DNA of 64,000 nt, taken from assembly GCA_027036135.1 (NCBI GenBank), contig JALVSY010000016.1, positions 124,001-188,000 on the forward strand, given 5' to 3'. The DNA comes from Pyrodictiaceae archaeon. GTDB lineage: Archaea; Thermoproteota; Thermoprotei_A; Sulfolobales; Pyrodictiaceae. The position numbers and the translations under genes were made by a program. Below the pieces are notes generated by a model. It saw only the letters and a list, made by a program, of their open reading frames with translations, was not told where the DNA came from and did not search any database. Below, one piece after another: positions 8,330 to 16,899 of the stretch. Each line of letters begins with the position of its first letter. The stretch's first letter is position 1.

Positions 8330-8364
8330 ACACGAGTTAAATAATATCGTGGAGAGGAGAAGCC

Positions 8365-9549
8365 ATGAGCAGAGCGGTCCTCGTCTCACTTGTAGTTATA
8401 GTGGCTATAGTTGCTGGTCTCGTGGGCTACTACGCGGGTAAGGAAGGCACGAAGACTCAGACAATAACAGTGACTCCGGCTGGGACGCAAAAACCGAGCA
8501 CCGTAACTGTTACAATGACGCCTAAGCCCAAGAAGCTTAAAGTATATGTCTACAGCGACTTCATGGCGTGGGGCTCCGATCCTAAGTTATTCGACAAGCT
8601 GGTAAGGGATTTCGAGAAGGAGACAGGAATAAGCGTTGAGATACGTAAATTCGATGACGCCAGGACTATGGTTACGACCGCTATAGCTGAGTACAAGAAA
8701 GGAGTAAAGACAGCTGATATACTCATAGGCGTTGATAGCCTACTAGTAGCCGAGTTAAAGAATAACAATATGCTCCAGTGCTACTTATCGCCATTCGCTG
8801 ACCCTAAGCTAGCAGAGGCGCTTGACCCAGAGAAGTGCGTGACGCCCATAGACTATGGTCTTATCGCCCTTGTCTATGATCCTTCGAGGCTATCTAAGGA
8901 CGAGCTAGCAATGATAGAGAACGGTGTTACCCTCAGTGAGCTAGTCAAGCTAGCGCCCAGAATAGTGACAGAGGACCCAACTAAGAGTAGTCCTGGGCTA
9001 AACTTCCTACTCTACACAATAGCCCTAGCTAACAAGGCCGGGCTTGACTGGAAGACACTATGGAAGCAAATGAAGAATAACAAGCTACTCGTACTAGGCT
9101 CTTGGAGCGACGCATTCAACGAGTTCATGCGCAAGGGTAGTACCAGAGCCATAGTCGTGAGCTATGGTACTGATCCAGCATATAGCGCGTGGGAGAACCT
9201 CAGACACGGCAAGCCAATGAAGCCCAGCATTAATGCAACAGTACTAGTACTCAACGGCAAGAGGTATGGATGGGTACAGGTAGAGGGTGTTGCTATACTC
9301 AAGGGAGCAGACATGGATGCTGCCAAGAAGTTTGTTAACTGGCTACTAAGTATTGAGGTACAGAGCCTCATACCAGAGAATCAGTGGATGCTGCCAGCAA
9401 GGCCCGGGGTGTCTCTCCCAGTGTTCTATAAGTATGCATTGACCGAGAAGGATGTAGACGAGTTAGCAAACACTCTGCTACCGCCCCAGGAGATTTCAAA
9501 GAACCTAGAGAACTGGCTAACACAGTGGCTAAGCATCATGAGCAAGTAA
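8365..9549 (+). CDS. Extracellular solute-binding protein, thiamine/iron-type (ABC transporter family 1)
   Basis: A secreted, membrane-anchored ligand receptor. The N-terminus is a hydrophobic helix (residues 5-25, VSLVVIVAIVAGLVGYYAG) followed by a Thr/Pro linker (~32-58) of the kind archaea use to tether binding proteins. The mature part begins LKVYVYSDFMAW and continues FEKETGISVEIRKFDD and ADILIGVDSLLVAEL, the pattern of periplasmic thiamine-binding TbpA-like proteins. The ligand is inferred only. No permease or ATPase gene is adjacent, so the partners must be elsewhere. Upstream sequence shows a palindromic operator candidate but no thiamine riboswitch. Confidence 0.8.
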   Translation: MSRAVLVSLVVIVAIVAGLVGYYAGKEGTKTQTITVTPAGTQKPSTVTVTMTPKPKKLKVYVYSDFMAWGSDPKLFDKLVRDFEKETGISVEIRKFDDARTMVTTAIAEYKKGVKTADILIGVDSLLVAELKNNNMLQCYLSPFADPKLAEALDPEKCVTPIDYGLIALVYDPSRLSKDELAMIENGVTLSELVKLAPRIVTEDPTKSSPGLNFLLYTIALANKAGLDWKTLWKQMKNNKLLVLGSWSDAFNEFMRKGSTRAIVVSYGTDPAYSAWENLRHGKPMKPSINATVLVLNGKRYGWVQVEGVAILKGADMDAAKKFVNWLLSIEVQSLIPENQWMLPARPGVSLPVFYKYALTEKDVDELANTLLPPQEISKNLENWLTQWLSIMSK

Positions 9550-9605
9550 TGAGAGCAAGCAAATACATCGCCTAAATAATAGCCTAGCGGAGAATAATGA
9601 ACTAA

Positions 9606-10595
9606 TCATTGCGTTTTTCCCTCATGCTGCTCCTCCGTCCTCCTTACATGGCGCCGAGCATACCTCTTCATACTACGTGGTGGAGGCCTCGTTCTACGAG
9701 CCGGAACGAAGACTACCAGGGCACGGAGAACCTCGGGGACCTCGTGTACTAGTTTTCGCGCTATCCGCATCGACTCGCGATGAGCTGTTCCAAGAGTCAT
9801 GCCGGGTGGTGCTTCTAGCCATAGTTCTACCTCATAGAATGTACCGTAGCTCTCTATCTTGAGGCGCCTAACCCTGCTATACCTTGTTGCTTGCCTAACA
9901 GTGCTTAGTACTTTGGCTCGGATCTCCCTGTACACGTGATGCGGAGTAATACCTATGAGGTGATATACTGCTTCCTGGGCTATCCCTATCACACCATAGG
10001 ATACATAGATACCCATAATTATCGAGGCTATTTGTTCAACAAGGGTACTGCTTAGGAGATTAGACAAGACTATCGCAATGCCACCGGCTAGCTCTAGTAC
10101 AAAGTCCAGACTTAGCTTCTCAGCGATAGCACGGATACTTACTATTCTTAGCCCTACTTGGCTAAGCCCCCGCCTAGCTAGTTTCTCAAGCACAAGGCTA
10201 GTGGCACTACTCGTGAAGAGGTATAGTGAGTAAATCGCTGGAGTAATGCCCACGTGGCTACTAAGTAGGTTCCTTATTATCGCTAGCACTGTTACTACAA
10301 GGGCTATGAACGAGGTTATTAGGACGGCTAGCGACTCTATTCTTAGAACCTCGTACCTTGTGCGATAAATGAGGGCCCGTGACGCTGCTATCTTGAGGGC
10401 TACTGCTAACCCGCCAAACGACATAGCTTCTACAAGCCAGATTAATCCCTCCATTAGTATTACATCAGAGCCAGTAACCATATATAGGATTATGCCGACC
10501 AACGATAAAGCAAGAGAGACAAGCGATATAATGTACGTTGTTCTTACAGCCCTAGTAGCCGTCAATATCTTCCTCACAGCTATCCGTCTCACCAA
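9606..10595 (-). CDS. Cation diffusion facilitator-like membrane protein, divergent
   Basis: Five to six membrane helices (residues ~20-225) are followed by a soluble alpha/beta tail (~235-300) with VRRLKIESYGTFYEVELWLEAPPGM, the shape of CDF metal exporters with their cytoplasmic dimer domain. The usual metal site is not intact: helix 2 reads EGLIWLVEAM where DxxxD is expected, and helix 5 reads LDFVLELAGG where HxxxD is expected. Transport of another ion, or loss of transport, is possible. It starts at TTG or the following GTG, with gaggaggt about 11 bases upstream. The basic C-terminal tail is rich in Arg and His. Confidence 0.65.
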   Translation of the reverse strand: MVRRIAVRKILTATRAVRTTYIISLVSLALSLVGIILYMVTGSDVILMEGLIWLVEAMSFGGLAVALKIAASRALIYRTRYEVLRIESLAVLITSFIALVVTVLAIIRNLLSSHVGITPAIYSLYLFTSSATSLVLEKLARRGLSQVGLRIVSIRAIAEKLSLDFVLELAGGIAIVLSNLLSSTLVEQIASIIMGIYVSYGVIGIAQEAVYHLIGITPHHVYREIRAKVLSTVRQATRYSRVRRLKIESYGTFYEVELWLEAPPGMTLGTAHRESMRIARKLVHEVPEVLRALVVFVPARRTRPPPRSMKRYARRHVRRTEEQHEGKTQ

Positions 10596-10831
10596 GGCCG
10601 CCTACCTCCTCAGCCATAGCGCCTGCTCGGATCAAATTGGCGCAAGGCAATAGACAGTAGGAGCATAGCGCTTATCCTTATTTGACCAGCTGCGAGCCTC
10701 TACCTCTTAGCCCAGGATGCTTGAAAATAGTGACTAATTAGCCTAGATTTACATAGCGCTAAGAGTAAAACCATGTTCTAGTAATGGGGCATGCAATCAT
10801 GCAGCTTCAAATGGTATTGATTAGTGCTGTT

Positions 10832-11614
10832 TCATTGCTGGGTGCTTGTCTCTGCTTGGCTGGGTAGCTTAACTCTTATTCGGACCTCTTCAAGGCCCTT
10901 ATCGGTTATCATGAATGGTACCCAGCCATAGGCTACGGGTACGCCGCGAGCCTTCTTGATCAGTATTTCTTTCACGGAGTAGCCTGCCTCCATGGCTGCT
11001 GAGTGGTACCTCGTAACTATGAACACGTCTACCATGTACTCCATCGTTGCGGCTATATCGGCGTATAACTGGGTGGGTGTATGCAGCGTAGCGAATACTG
11101 GCATGCCTCGTTTCTTCGCTATGAGTATTCTCAGCATATTGACAAAGTCATAGACCATGTTGGCGTCATGCCACTGGAAGAACGGGTTAAGACTGTCAAG
11201 AACAATGGCTCCCTTACCTCTTATACCCTTTGCATCTAGTACCCTTGTTATAGTGGATATTGCTGCGTGTATATCCAGGCTTCTGAGGCGATCAGCTATG
11301 GGTGCTTCTGTCTCGTAGCCATAGCGTCCACCATACCCATCTATAAAGACTAGTTTCCCTTCATTGACAAACCTTCTTGCCTCTATACCCTTGAACTCAA
11401 GTGACTCTATTATATCGGCCGGGTCATCGTCAAGTGCTAGGTATATGATGGGCTCGTCTCGGTTCAAGAGGCTTGCTGCTATTTGTTGGATTATATAGGT
11501 TTTTCCGGTTCCGCCCTCGCCTGCTAGGAGGACGAAGCTATTACGCCAAATACCTTTGGGGAGAAGCTTGTCTAGAAGGGGTATGTTAAATCTTATGAGC
11601 ATTTCTTCTCCCAA
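10832..11614 (-). CDS. RecA/KaiC-superfamily ATPase
   Basis: A single-domain KaiC-like P-loop ATPase of the type common in archaea, with roles ranging from signalling to motility regulation. Seen: GIWRNSFVLLAGEGGTGKT (Walker A, residues ~21-39), IIYLALDDDPADI (~55), and GAIVLDSLNPF (Walker B, ~136-146), followed by a sensor-like VFATLHTP. No DNA-binding domain is attached. It starts at TTG, with an in-frame ATG four codons later (MLIRF) as an alternative. It is divergent from the AIM24-family gene, with 138 bases between them. Confidence 0.8.
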   Translation of the reverse strand: MGEEMLIRFNIPLLDKLLPKGIWRNSFVLLAGEGGTGKTYIIQQIAASLLNRDEPIIYLALDDDPADIIESLEFKGIEARRFVNEGKLVFIDGYGGRYGYETEAPIADRLRSLDIHAAISTITRVLDAKGIRGKGAIVLDSLNPFFQWHDANMVYDFVNMLRILIAKKRGMPVFATLHTPTQLYADIAATMEYMVDVFIVTRYHSAAMEAGYSVKEILIKKARGVPVAYGWVPFMITDKGLEEVRIRVKLPSQAETSTQQ

Positions 11615-11686
11615 GGCGAGCTTCTACCACAGTTAATGTATTCCCTGCTAGAGTAAAAATATACATATTGGTTTAGACTAGGAATA

Positions 11687-11752
11687 GTACATAAATACGA
11701 CTCGAAGAAGACCATAGTATCTAGAGAATGTGCTTGAACCACATGTTCTCTG
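11687..11752 (+). promoter_or_regulatory. Promoter and hairpin ahead of the AIM24-family gene
   Basis: A TATA-like tacataaatac at 11689-11699 precedes an imperfect inverted repeat: agagaatgtg near 11723 pairs with cacatgttctct near 11740. The repeat ends just before the GTG start. Either a regulator site or a leader hairpin that could mask the start is possible. Confidence 0.3.
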
Positions 11753-12427
11753 GTGCTGGTCTTGAAGTGGTTTAAGGAGAACGGGCCTGCTTATACTATT
11801 CTCCGTGTATTGCTTGAGCCCGGCGAAGAGGTATATGCCGAACCTGGTGCACTAATGCTGACGCGTGGAGACATAGATGTCAAGACGAGTAGCGGCGGTA
11901 TAGGGAAAGCGTTGGCAAGGAAGCTTCTCGGCGGCGAGAGCTTCTTCATTAATAGGTACCATGCTTTAAGCGAGGCTGAGATATGGTTCGTGCCATCAAC
12001 CCCAGGTGATATAGAGACTATAGAGATGAGCCACGATGAGTGGATAATCCAGGACACTAGTTACCTCGCTCATAGCGGCGATATAGATATCAGCGCTAAG
12101 TTTACCGGGCTGCGAGGCCTCATAGCGGAGGGTAGCTTGTTCTGGCTACGCGCTAGCGGCAGCGGCTTGCTATGGGTCTCAAGCTACGGGGCTATCCGGA
12201 GAGTAGAGGTAGGATCGGGAGAGAAACTCATCGTAGATAACTATCACTTCGTGGCAATGCCCGCTGACACGAACTATGTCGTGAAGAAGTTCGGCGGCCT
12301 TAAGACATTCCTATTCGGCGGCGAGGGCTTCGTCATAGAGGTTAGGGGCCCTGCAACAATCTATGTCCAGACCAGGATACTGCCACCGCTAGCGAAGCTA
12401 CTTAGTAGATACATCTCGAGAGACTAA
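11753..12427 (+). CDS. AIM24/TIGR00266-family protein
   Basis: A beta-rich protein of the AIM24 family, named for a yeast mitochondrial biogenesis factor and widespread with unknown function in prokaryotes. Seen: an early EVYAEPGALMLTRGDIDVKTS, then GGESFFINRY (~62), SGSGLLWVSSYGAI (~134) and LIVDNYHFVAMPADTNYVV (~155), ending GPATIYVQTR. These are the repeated strand-turn signatures of the family. There is no membrane helix. GTG at 11753 is the first start in frame. Its neighbours give no functional clue. Confidence 0.85.
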   Translation: MLVLKWFKENGPAYTILRVLLEPGEEVYAEPGALMLTRGDIDVKTSSGGIGKALARKLLGGESFFINRYHALSEAEIWFVPSTPGDIETIEMSHDEWIIQDTSYLAHSGDIDISAKFTGLRGLIAEGSLFWLRASGSGLLWVSSYGAIRRVEVGSGEKLIVDNYHFVAMPADTNYVVKKFGGLKTFLFGGEGFVIEVRGPATIYVQTRILPPLAKLLSRYISRD

Positions 12428-12445
12428 GGACCAGGTGTCTCTCCT

Positions 12446-13426
12446 TCAGGGAGGTGTATGTCTCCAGAGAGATATCGGTGAAGGCTCTACAAGGCCTGGC
12501 CTATTTTTCCCTTCCCTAAGCCTTCTAAGCGCCCTCGATATTGGCTCTGCGTCAAACGCTATGGTTGTGTGAAGCGCTGCTAGGCCAACGTACTCGCCGA
12601 ATCTCCGGTGAAGCTCTGCATCAACAGCTTGTTCAGGGACACCGTAGGCCTCTGATGCTAGGCGCTTAAGCCACCTATCAAGGGGGAGTGCACCATAGTC
12701 CCGGCAAGCGAGGAGCCTCATCAGTGCCAGTGTATATTTTCCTACTCCTCTTACCTCTCTTGCCTCATCTATATCACTGCAACCTAGCTCATATATTCGC
12801 CTCCTAATTGCCTCCATTACTGTTCTGGCTCGGTACCCAAGCCCAGCCTTCCTCAAGAGGTCTAAGCTAAGGTTCTCGGGCAGGGGTGTCTCGAGGTATA
12901 CGCCCATACCCTTTGCTGCGAGCCTCCTAGATACTAGTCTGTGGAGGCGATAGAGCATACCCCATCCCTGCTTGAAGCTCGCGTTTTGCTGGCATACCGC
13001 TATGAGGAATGCCGCCCAGATACTGGTGCCACGGAGCCTTAGCCCGGGCATTGTCTCGGCCACACCGCCCACAAGGGGGTCGCCGCGGGCTCTTCTCCAG
13101 TAGTCTGTGAGGTCTTCCCATATGCCTAGGCGGTACTCGAGCTCGCCGAGCTTTTCTTCCCAGCAATTATTCCCGGGCTCGCTGAATACCTTGAGGCTTA
13201 GAACACCATTATCCTCCGAGAGTACTGCTATGGCTCCTCTACAGAGCTCTATTCTGTGAACGCTGCCGTCGTACATCCAGCCAAAGCTATACGTCATGGC
13301 TGTGTGGTGGAAGCTATATCCCTTATCTGTCTCCACGAGCGCCTCGTATACCGGCCCCAATAGCCTTACATCCTCCAAGACCTTGCTCCCACCTATGAGG
13401 CGGGCAACAACGCTTAAGTCTAGCAA
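12446..13426 (-). CDS. HhH-GPD DNA glycosylase (AlkA/OGG-like)
   Basis: A base-excision repair glycosylase. The C-terminal half holds the helix-hairpin-helix VRGVGKYTLALMRLL followed by CRDYGALPLDRWL, where the aspartate is the expected catalytic residue. In OGG1 the hairpin carries a lysine two residues after GVG (GVGTKV), whereas here that position is tyrosine (GVGKYT), as in AlkA (GIGRWT). A monofunctional glycosylase without lyase activity is therefore inferred. The N-terminal ~110 residues are beta-rich, as in the AlkA/OGG N-domain. It is preceded by a short gap and convergent with the AIM24-family gene. Confidence 0.8.
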   Translation of the reverse strand: MLDLSVVARLIGGSKVLEDVRLLGPVYEALVETDKGYSFHHTAMTYSFGWMYDGSVHRIELCRGAIAVLSEDNGVLSLKVFSEPGNNCWEEKLGELEYRLGIWEDLTDYWRRARGDPLVGGVAETMPGLRLRGTSIWAAFLIAVCQQNASFKQGWGMLYRLHRLVSRRLAAKGMGVYLETPLPENLSLDLLRKAGLGYRARTVMEAIRRRIYELGCSDIDEAREVRGVGKYTLALMRLLACRDYGALPLDRWLKRLASEAYGVPEQAVDAELHRRFGEYVGLAALHTTIAFDAEPISRALRRLREGKNRPGLVEPSPISLWRHTPP

Positions 13427-13567
13427 AGAAACGCCGAGGCTACGCAGTAGGCCCCTGGCTCTCTCCTAGATGGGTGGGAGCCCTGTGGCCCAGGATAACT
13501 CCCCACGTATTACGGTATTTAGGCCTTTACCACGAATGCCTCAAATGACGGGACTAGGAGGGTCACT

Positions 13568-14035
13568 ATGCCGAGTAACGCGGAGCTAGCAGCAATCTTA
13601 TCAGGGTTCCTGCCCGGTTATGAACCTAGGTACGCATACATAGTCCTTTCAAGACTACTCGGGAGCACACAAGCACTAGTTATTAGTATAGGTGAGGCAG
13701 TTCTATTAGCAGTCTTGCTCGGCCTTGTAGCCGAGGAGACATGGGAGCTATTGTTGCGCCTCTCTACGCGGATCAAGGCCCTAAGAATCCTTGTGAGACG
13801 CATAGTCTCGGCACAAGAGAAGGCAAGGAACCTAATAGAGCGTTACGGCGTAATTGGTCTCTCTCTCTTCGTAGCAGTTCCTCTCCCTGTCACCGGTATC
13901 TACACGGGCTCTGTAGTAGCTGTGCTACTTGGCCTTAATAAGCGGGCAGCGATACTCTCGCTCGTCCTTGGAGGAGTATCGTCCGTCCTTATAGTGGCTG
14001 TGCTAAGCGAGCTAGGTGGGAGAATAATTGGCTAG
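13568..14035 (+). CDS. Small multidrug export family (COG2426/PF06695) membrane protein
   Basis: About four membrane helices, with the family hallmark FVAVPLPVTGIYTGSVVAVLLGL (residues ~98-120): a Pro-Leu-Pro-x-Thr-Gly re-entrant motif. The family was named from a single resistance report and the substrate is unknown; it is related to SNARE-associated/DedA-like proteins. ATG is preceded by ctaggagggtc, a strong ribosome-binding site. The stop overlaps the start of the downstream methyltransferase gene by 8 bases, so the two are translationally coupled. Confidence 0.8.
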   Translation: MPSNAELAAILSGFLPGYEPRYAYIVLSRLLGSTQALVISIGEAVLLAVLLGLVAEETWELLLRLSTRIKALRILVRRIVSAQEKARNLIERYGVIGLSLFVAVPLPVTGIYTGSVVAVLLGLNKRAAILSLVLGGVSSVLIVAVLSELGGRIIG

Positions 14036-15215
14036 GGCTCCGCTAGGCACTGTAAGGGTACGCGGCGAGGGAGCTAGGCTCGTTGAGAAGAAAGGAGCAC
14101 TAATGATTTACCGTAAGTGGGTTGAGGCCCGGGGCGTTGAGCACGGCGAGCTAGTTGTCGTGGAGAACGAGAGAGGAGAGACTATTGGTTGCGGCTTCTA
14201 TGACGAGGTGGGCCCGGTTGCGCTGAGGCTCGTTGAGACACTTGATTGCTCGTTCGCGTCACCTGAGGAGGCGCTCTATACCCTCTTGGAGAGAAGCTAT
14301 GATGCGAGGAGACGGGCTGGTCTCGTGGGTGCTGAGAAGGGGTATCGCCTAGTACATAGTGATGGCGATTATCTTCCGGGGCTCATAGTTGATGTCTACT
14401 CGGAGCTGGCTGTGACCCAGCTGAGTAGCGCTGTATGGGACAAGTACCGGGACCTCGTAACGAGGCTAGTAGTTGAGGTTACGGGTGCTCGCCATGTGTA
14501 CGAGAAGAGTGTGCAGCGTACCCGGCTAGACATAGGGCTTAAGCCCTTCGAGAAACTACTCTACGGCGACAAGACGACCACAGTTATACGGGAGGGCGAT
14601 TCAGTCTTCTTCGTAGATGCTAGGCATGGCCAGAAGACTGGGTTCTTCTTGGACCAGAGAATGAACAGACTAGATTTTGGGCGGCTCGCGAAGGGCCGTG
14701 TGCTTGACCTCTTTAGCTATACTGGTGGCTTTGGCATACATGCTCTTGTAGCAGGAGCCGAGAGAGCCGTCTTCGTGGAAGAGGACGAGAATGCGATAAG
14801 GATTCTCAGAAAGAACCTCGAAATAAACAGGGTAGCGGATCGCGCACAGATAGTTAATGAGAACGTGTGGGGCTTCCTGGGAAGAAAGCACGGAGAACTA
14901 TACGACGCCGTGGCTGTTGATCCGCCCGCCTTTATCCCGCACCCAGGAGCATATGTACAGGGCTCGAGGGCTTATAGGAAGCTCTATTCCAGAGCCCTTA
15001 GGCTGGCTAGTAGCGGTGGCCTAGTATTCCTAAGTAGCTGTAGTGCCCACTTACCGAGACAAGACTTCGCCTCAATCGTTGCCGAGGCATTCCAGTTAGC
15101 AGGCAAGGACTACCTGCCCCTCGGAGATATTAGAGGGATGCCACCGGATCACCCGGTTAGGCCCGTTGCGCCGCACTTATCGTACCTCAAGGCCTTCTTC
15201 GCCATAGCGTACTAG
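14028..15215 (+). CDS. Class I SAM-dependent rRNA methyltransferase, RlmI family (PUA + methyltransferase)
   Basis: Predicted to methylate a cytosine C5 in rRNA. The N-terminal PUA domain (residues ~1-75, VRVRGEGARLVEKKGALMIYRKWVE) and central RlmI-type region (GFFLDQRMNR, ~204) precede the Rossmann motif VLDLFSYTGGFGIHAL (~224), the acidic EEDENAIRILRKN and the catalytic-region VDPPAFIPHP (~298), with SSCSAHLPRQDF near the end. The start is TTG inside the 3' end of the preceding gene. The substrate base is inferred from the family. Confidence 0.85.
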   Translation: MARAPLGTVRVRGEGARLVEKKGALMIYRKWVEARGVEHGELVVVENERGETIGCGFYDEVGPVALRLVETLDCSFASPEEALYTLLERSYDARRRAGLVGAEKGYRLVHSDGDYLPGLIVDVYSELAVTQLSSAVWDKYRDLVTRLVVEVTGARHVYEKSVQRTRLDIGLKPFEKLLYGDKTTTVIREGDSVFFVDARHGQKTGFFLDQRMNRLDFGRLAKGRVLDLFSYTGGFGIHALVAGAERAVFVEEDENAIRILRKNLEINRVADRAQIVNENVWGFLGRKHGELYDAVAVDPPAFIPHPGAYVQGSRAYRKLYSRALRLASSGGLVFLSSCSAHLPRQDFASIVAEAFQLAGKDYLPLGDIRGMPPDHPVRPVAPHLSYLKAFFAIAY

Positions 15216-15272
15216 GGGATAGATGTCCTCCCGGAGGAGCAGGGGCGCTTATGTAGTATGACTCGTGGCTAG

Positions 15273-16868
15273 TTGTTCTCTGGGAGTAGGTGGCGAGTCC
15301 AATTGCCCCTCGTCATTAAGGATGTAGGCGAGGAAGTAGGTATTGTTCTTAGCAATGCTACCTCGTCTATAGCCCCAATAGCGCTTCGGCGCGACAAGGA
15401 GCTAGCTGTCCGTGAGGAAGACCTAGTGCTTATCGAGGACGCTAACATAGGGGAAGGCTACTACATGTTAGGCGTTGTTAGATGGCTAACTCGCTACGAG
15501 CCCTTCCTGCGCAGGAGTACCCATAACGTCTACATAGAGCACCCTGAGGCCCTAACCTCTGAAGTAGTCATGCCGTTCTCTAACGCTTTTGTGGAAATCT
15601 ATGGAGCGGTTTGTGATGGTTCAAGTATCTGTGGCGGCAGGGGCTTTGTGAGCAACGTTTACCCGCCTACCCCTGGGAGCAAGGTCTATAGAGTGGTTAA
15701 TGCCGAGCACTTATCCAGCTACTTGACGGTTTCATCACCCATTAGTGTTGGCGTGCACAAGTATAGTGGCTGGAGACTGCCCCTTGACTCTGCCTGGCTT
15801 AATTACCACGTAGGAGTCTTCGGCGCCACGGGTACTGGTAAGAGCAGACTAGTCCTACGACTCTTATCCGAGATAATCCGGGCAGGTTATAACCTAATAG
15901 TGTTCGACCACAATGGTGTGGACTATGCACCCTTCGCGCAGAGACTTGGAGGCGAGGTAATTGATGCTTCTAGTATACGCATTGAGCCGCGCATATTCTC
16001 TTCAATAGTAGCAAGGCTAGTTGATGTACAGGGTATGCAACGCGACGTTGTAGAAGTTGCAGCGCTCTGCTACTCTATGAAAGTCTATAGGGACAACGGG
16101 GACAAGTACAATAAGTACTCGCTAAACGAGTGCAACAACTTCATAGGTCCGCCACGCGGCGCGACACTGACAAAGAGACAAACAAACAATAGGGAGGAGA
16201 GGAGCCCCAAGGACGAGTTCCTCTACGTGCTTGAGCGTGCCACACGGTTCCTCTATACCCGTGGAAGCGATGCTGCTCTTGTAAAGCTCAGGCTCTTAAC
16301 AAGGCTAAACGTACCTAGCCGTGTATTTGATAAGCTCCGTGAACGCGTACTAGAGCCCGAGGACATAGTCGCCAGGGCTCTAGAAAAGCACCTAGTAATC
16401 ATTGATATGAGTATAGAGCAGGACATAGAGGTAAAGAGGGGGATAATCGCCTCCATTGCTGAGGCTGTGTGGGGCCATATAGCGCAGCGGGGGGAGGCCC
16501 GGATAGGCATAGTGGTTGACGAGGCGCAGAACTATGCCTGCGAATACTGCGGTGAGTCGGCAAAAGCTCTTGAGACCGTTGCGCGGGAGGGAAGGAAGTG
16601 GAAATACTTTCTTATAGTGGCTAGTCAGCGTGTTAGCCGCGACATAAGGCCAGGTATAAGGAGCAACCTAGGTACTGTGTTCTTCTCAAAGCTACAAGCA
16701 ACCGGTGATCTCCAAGAACTCTCAGGCTACCTAGACCTAGGAAGGGTGTCCGAAGCAAATCTCGCGATGCTTAGACGTAGAGAATTCTACGCAGCGGGTC
16801 TAATGAACCCGCTTAGGAGACCCATGCTACTAGTAGTAGATGATATTAGCTCTCTGGTATCGAAATAA
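15273..16868 (+). CDS. HerA-like DNA translocase ATPase
   Basis: The second HerA-type ATPase of the window (531 residues, a typical length). Seen: a beta-rich N-terminus (~1-150), VGVFGATGTGKSRLVLRLL (Walker A, ~180-198), VFDHNGVDYAPF (~208), a middle insertion with a low-complexity basic stretch (TLTKRQTNNREERSPKD), RIGIVVDEAQNYACE (Walker B, ~410) and REGRKWKYFLIVASQR (sensor). A NurA nuclease gene lies directly opposite, 31 bases downstream. HerA and NurA are known to form a DNA-end-resection motor-nuclease, so this pair probably works together. TTG start; downstream starts are possible. Confidence 0.83.
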   Translation: MFSGSRWRVQLPLVIKDVGEEVGIVLSNATSSIAPIALRRDKELAVREEDLVLIEDANIGEGYYMLGVVRWLTRYEPFLRRSTHNVYIEHPEALTSEVVMPFSNAFVEIYGAVCDGSSICGGRGFVSNVYPPTPGSKVYRVVNAEHLSSYLTVSSPISVGVHKYSGWRLPLDSAWLNYHVGVFGATGTGKSRLVLRLLSEIIRAGYNLIVFDHNGVDYAPFAQRLGGEVIDASSIRIEPRIFSSIVARLVDVQGMQRDVVEVAALCYSMKVYRDNGDKYNKYSLNECNNFIGPPRGATLTKRQTNNREERSPKDEFLYVLERATRFLYTRGSDAALVKLRLLTRLNVPSRVFDKLRERVLEPEDIVARALEKHLVIIDMSIEQDIEVKRGIIASIAEAVWGHIAQRGEARIGIVVDEAQNYACEYCGESAKALETVAREGRKWKYFLIVASQRVSRDIRPGIRSNLGTVFFSKLQATGDLQELSGYLDLGRVSEANLAMLRRREFYAAGLMNPLRRPMLLVVDDISSLVSK

Positions 16869-16899
16869 AATGTGGCTTGAGTCCCTATAGCATGATAAT

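Noticed and set aside
8100-8364. Thiamine pyrophosphate riboswitch ahead of the binding-protein gene
   Set aside because: The conserved CUGAGA and ACCUGAUCUGG elements are missing; only the palindromic operator-like repeat is present.
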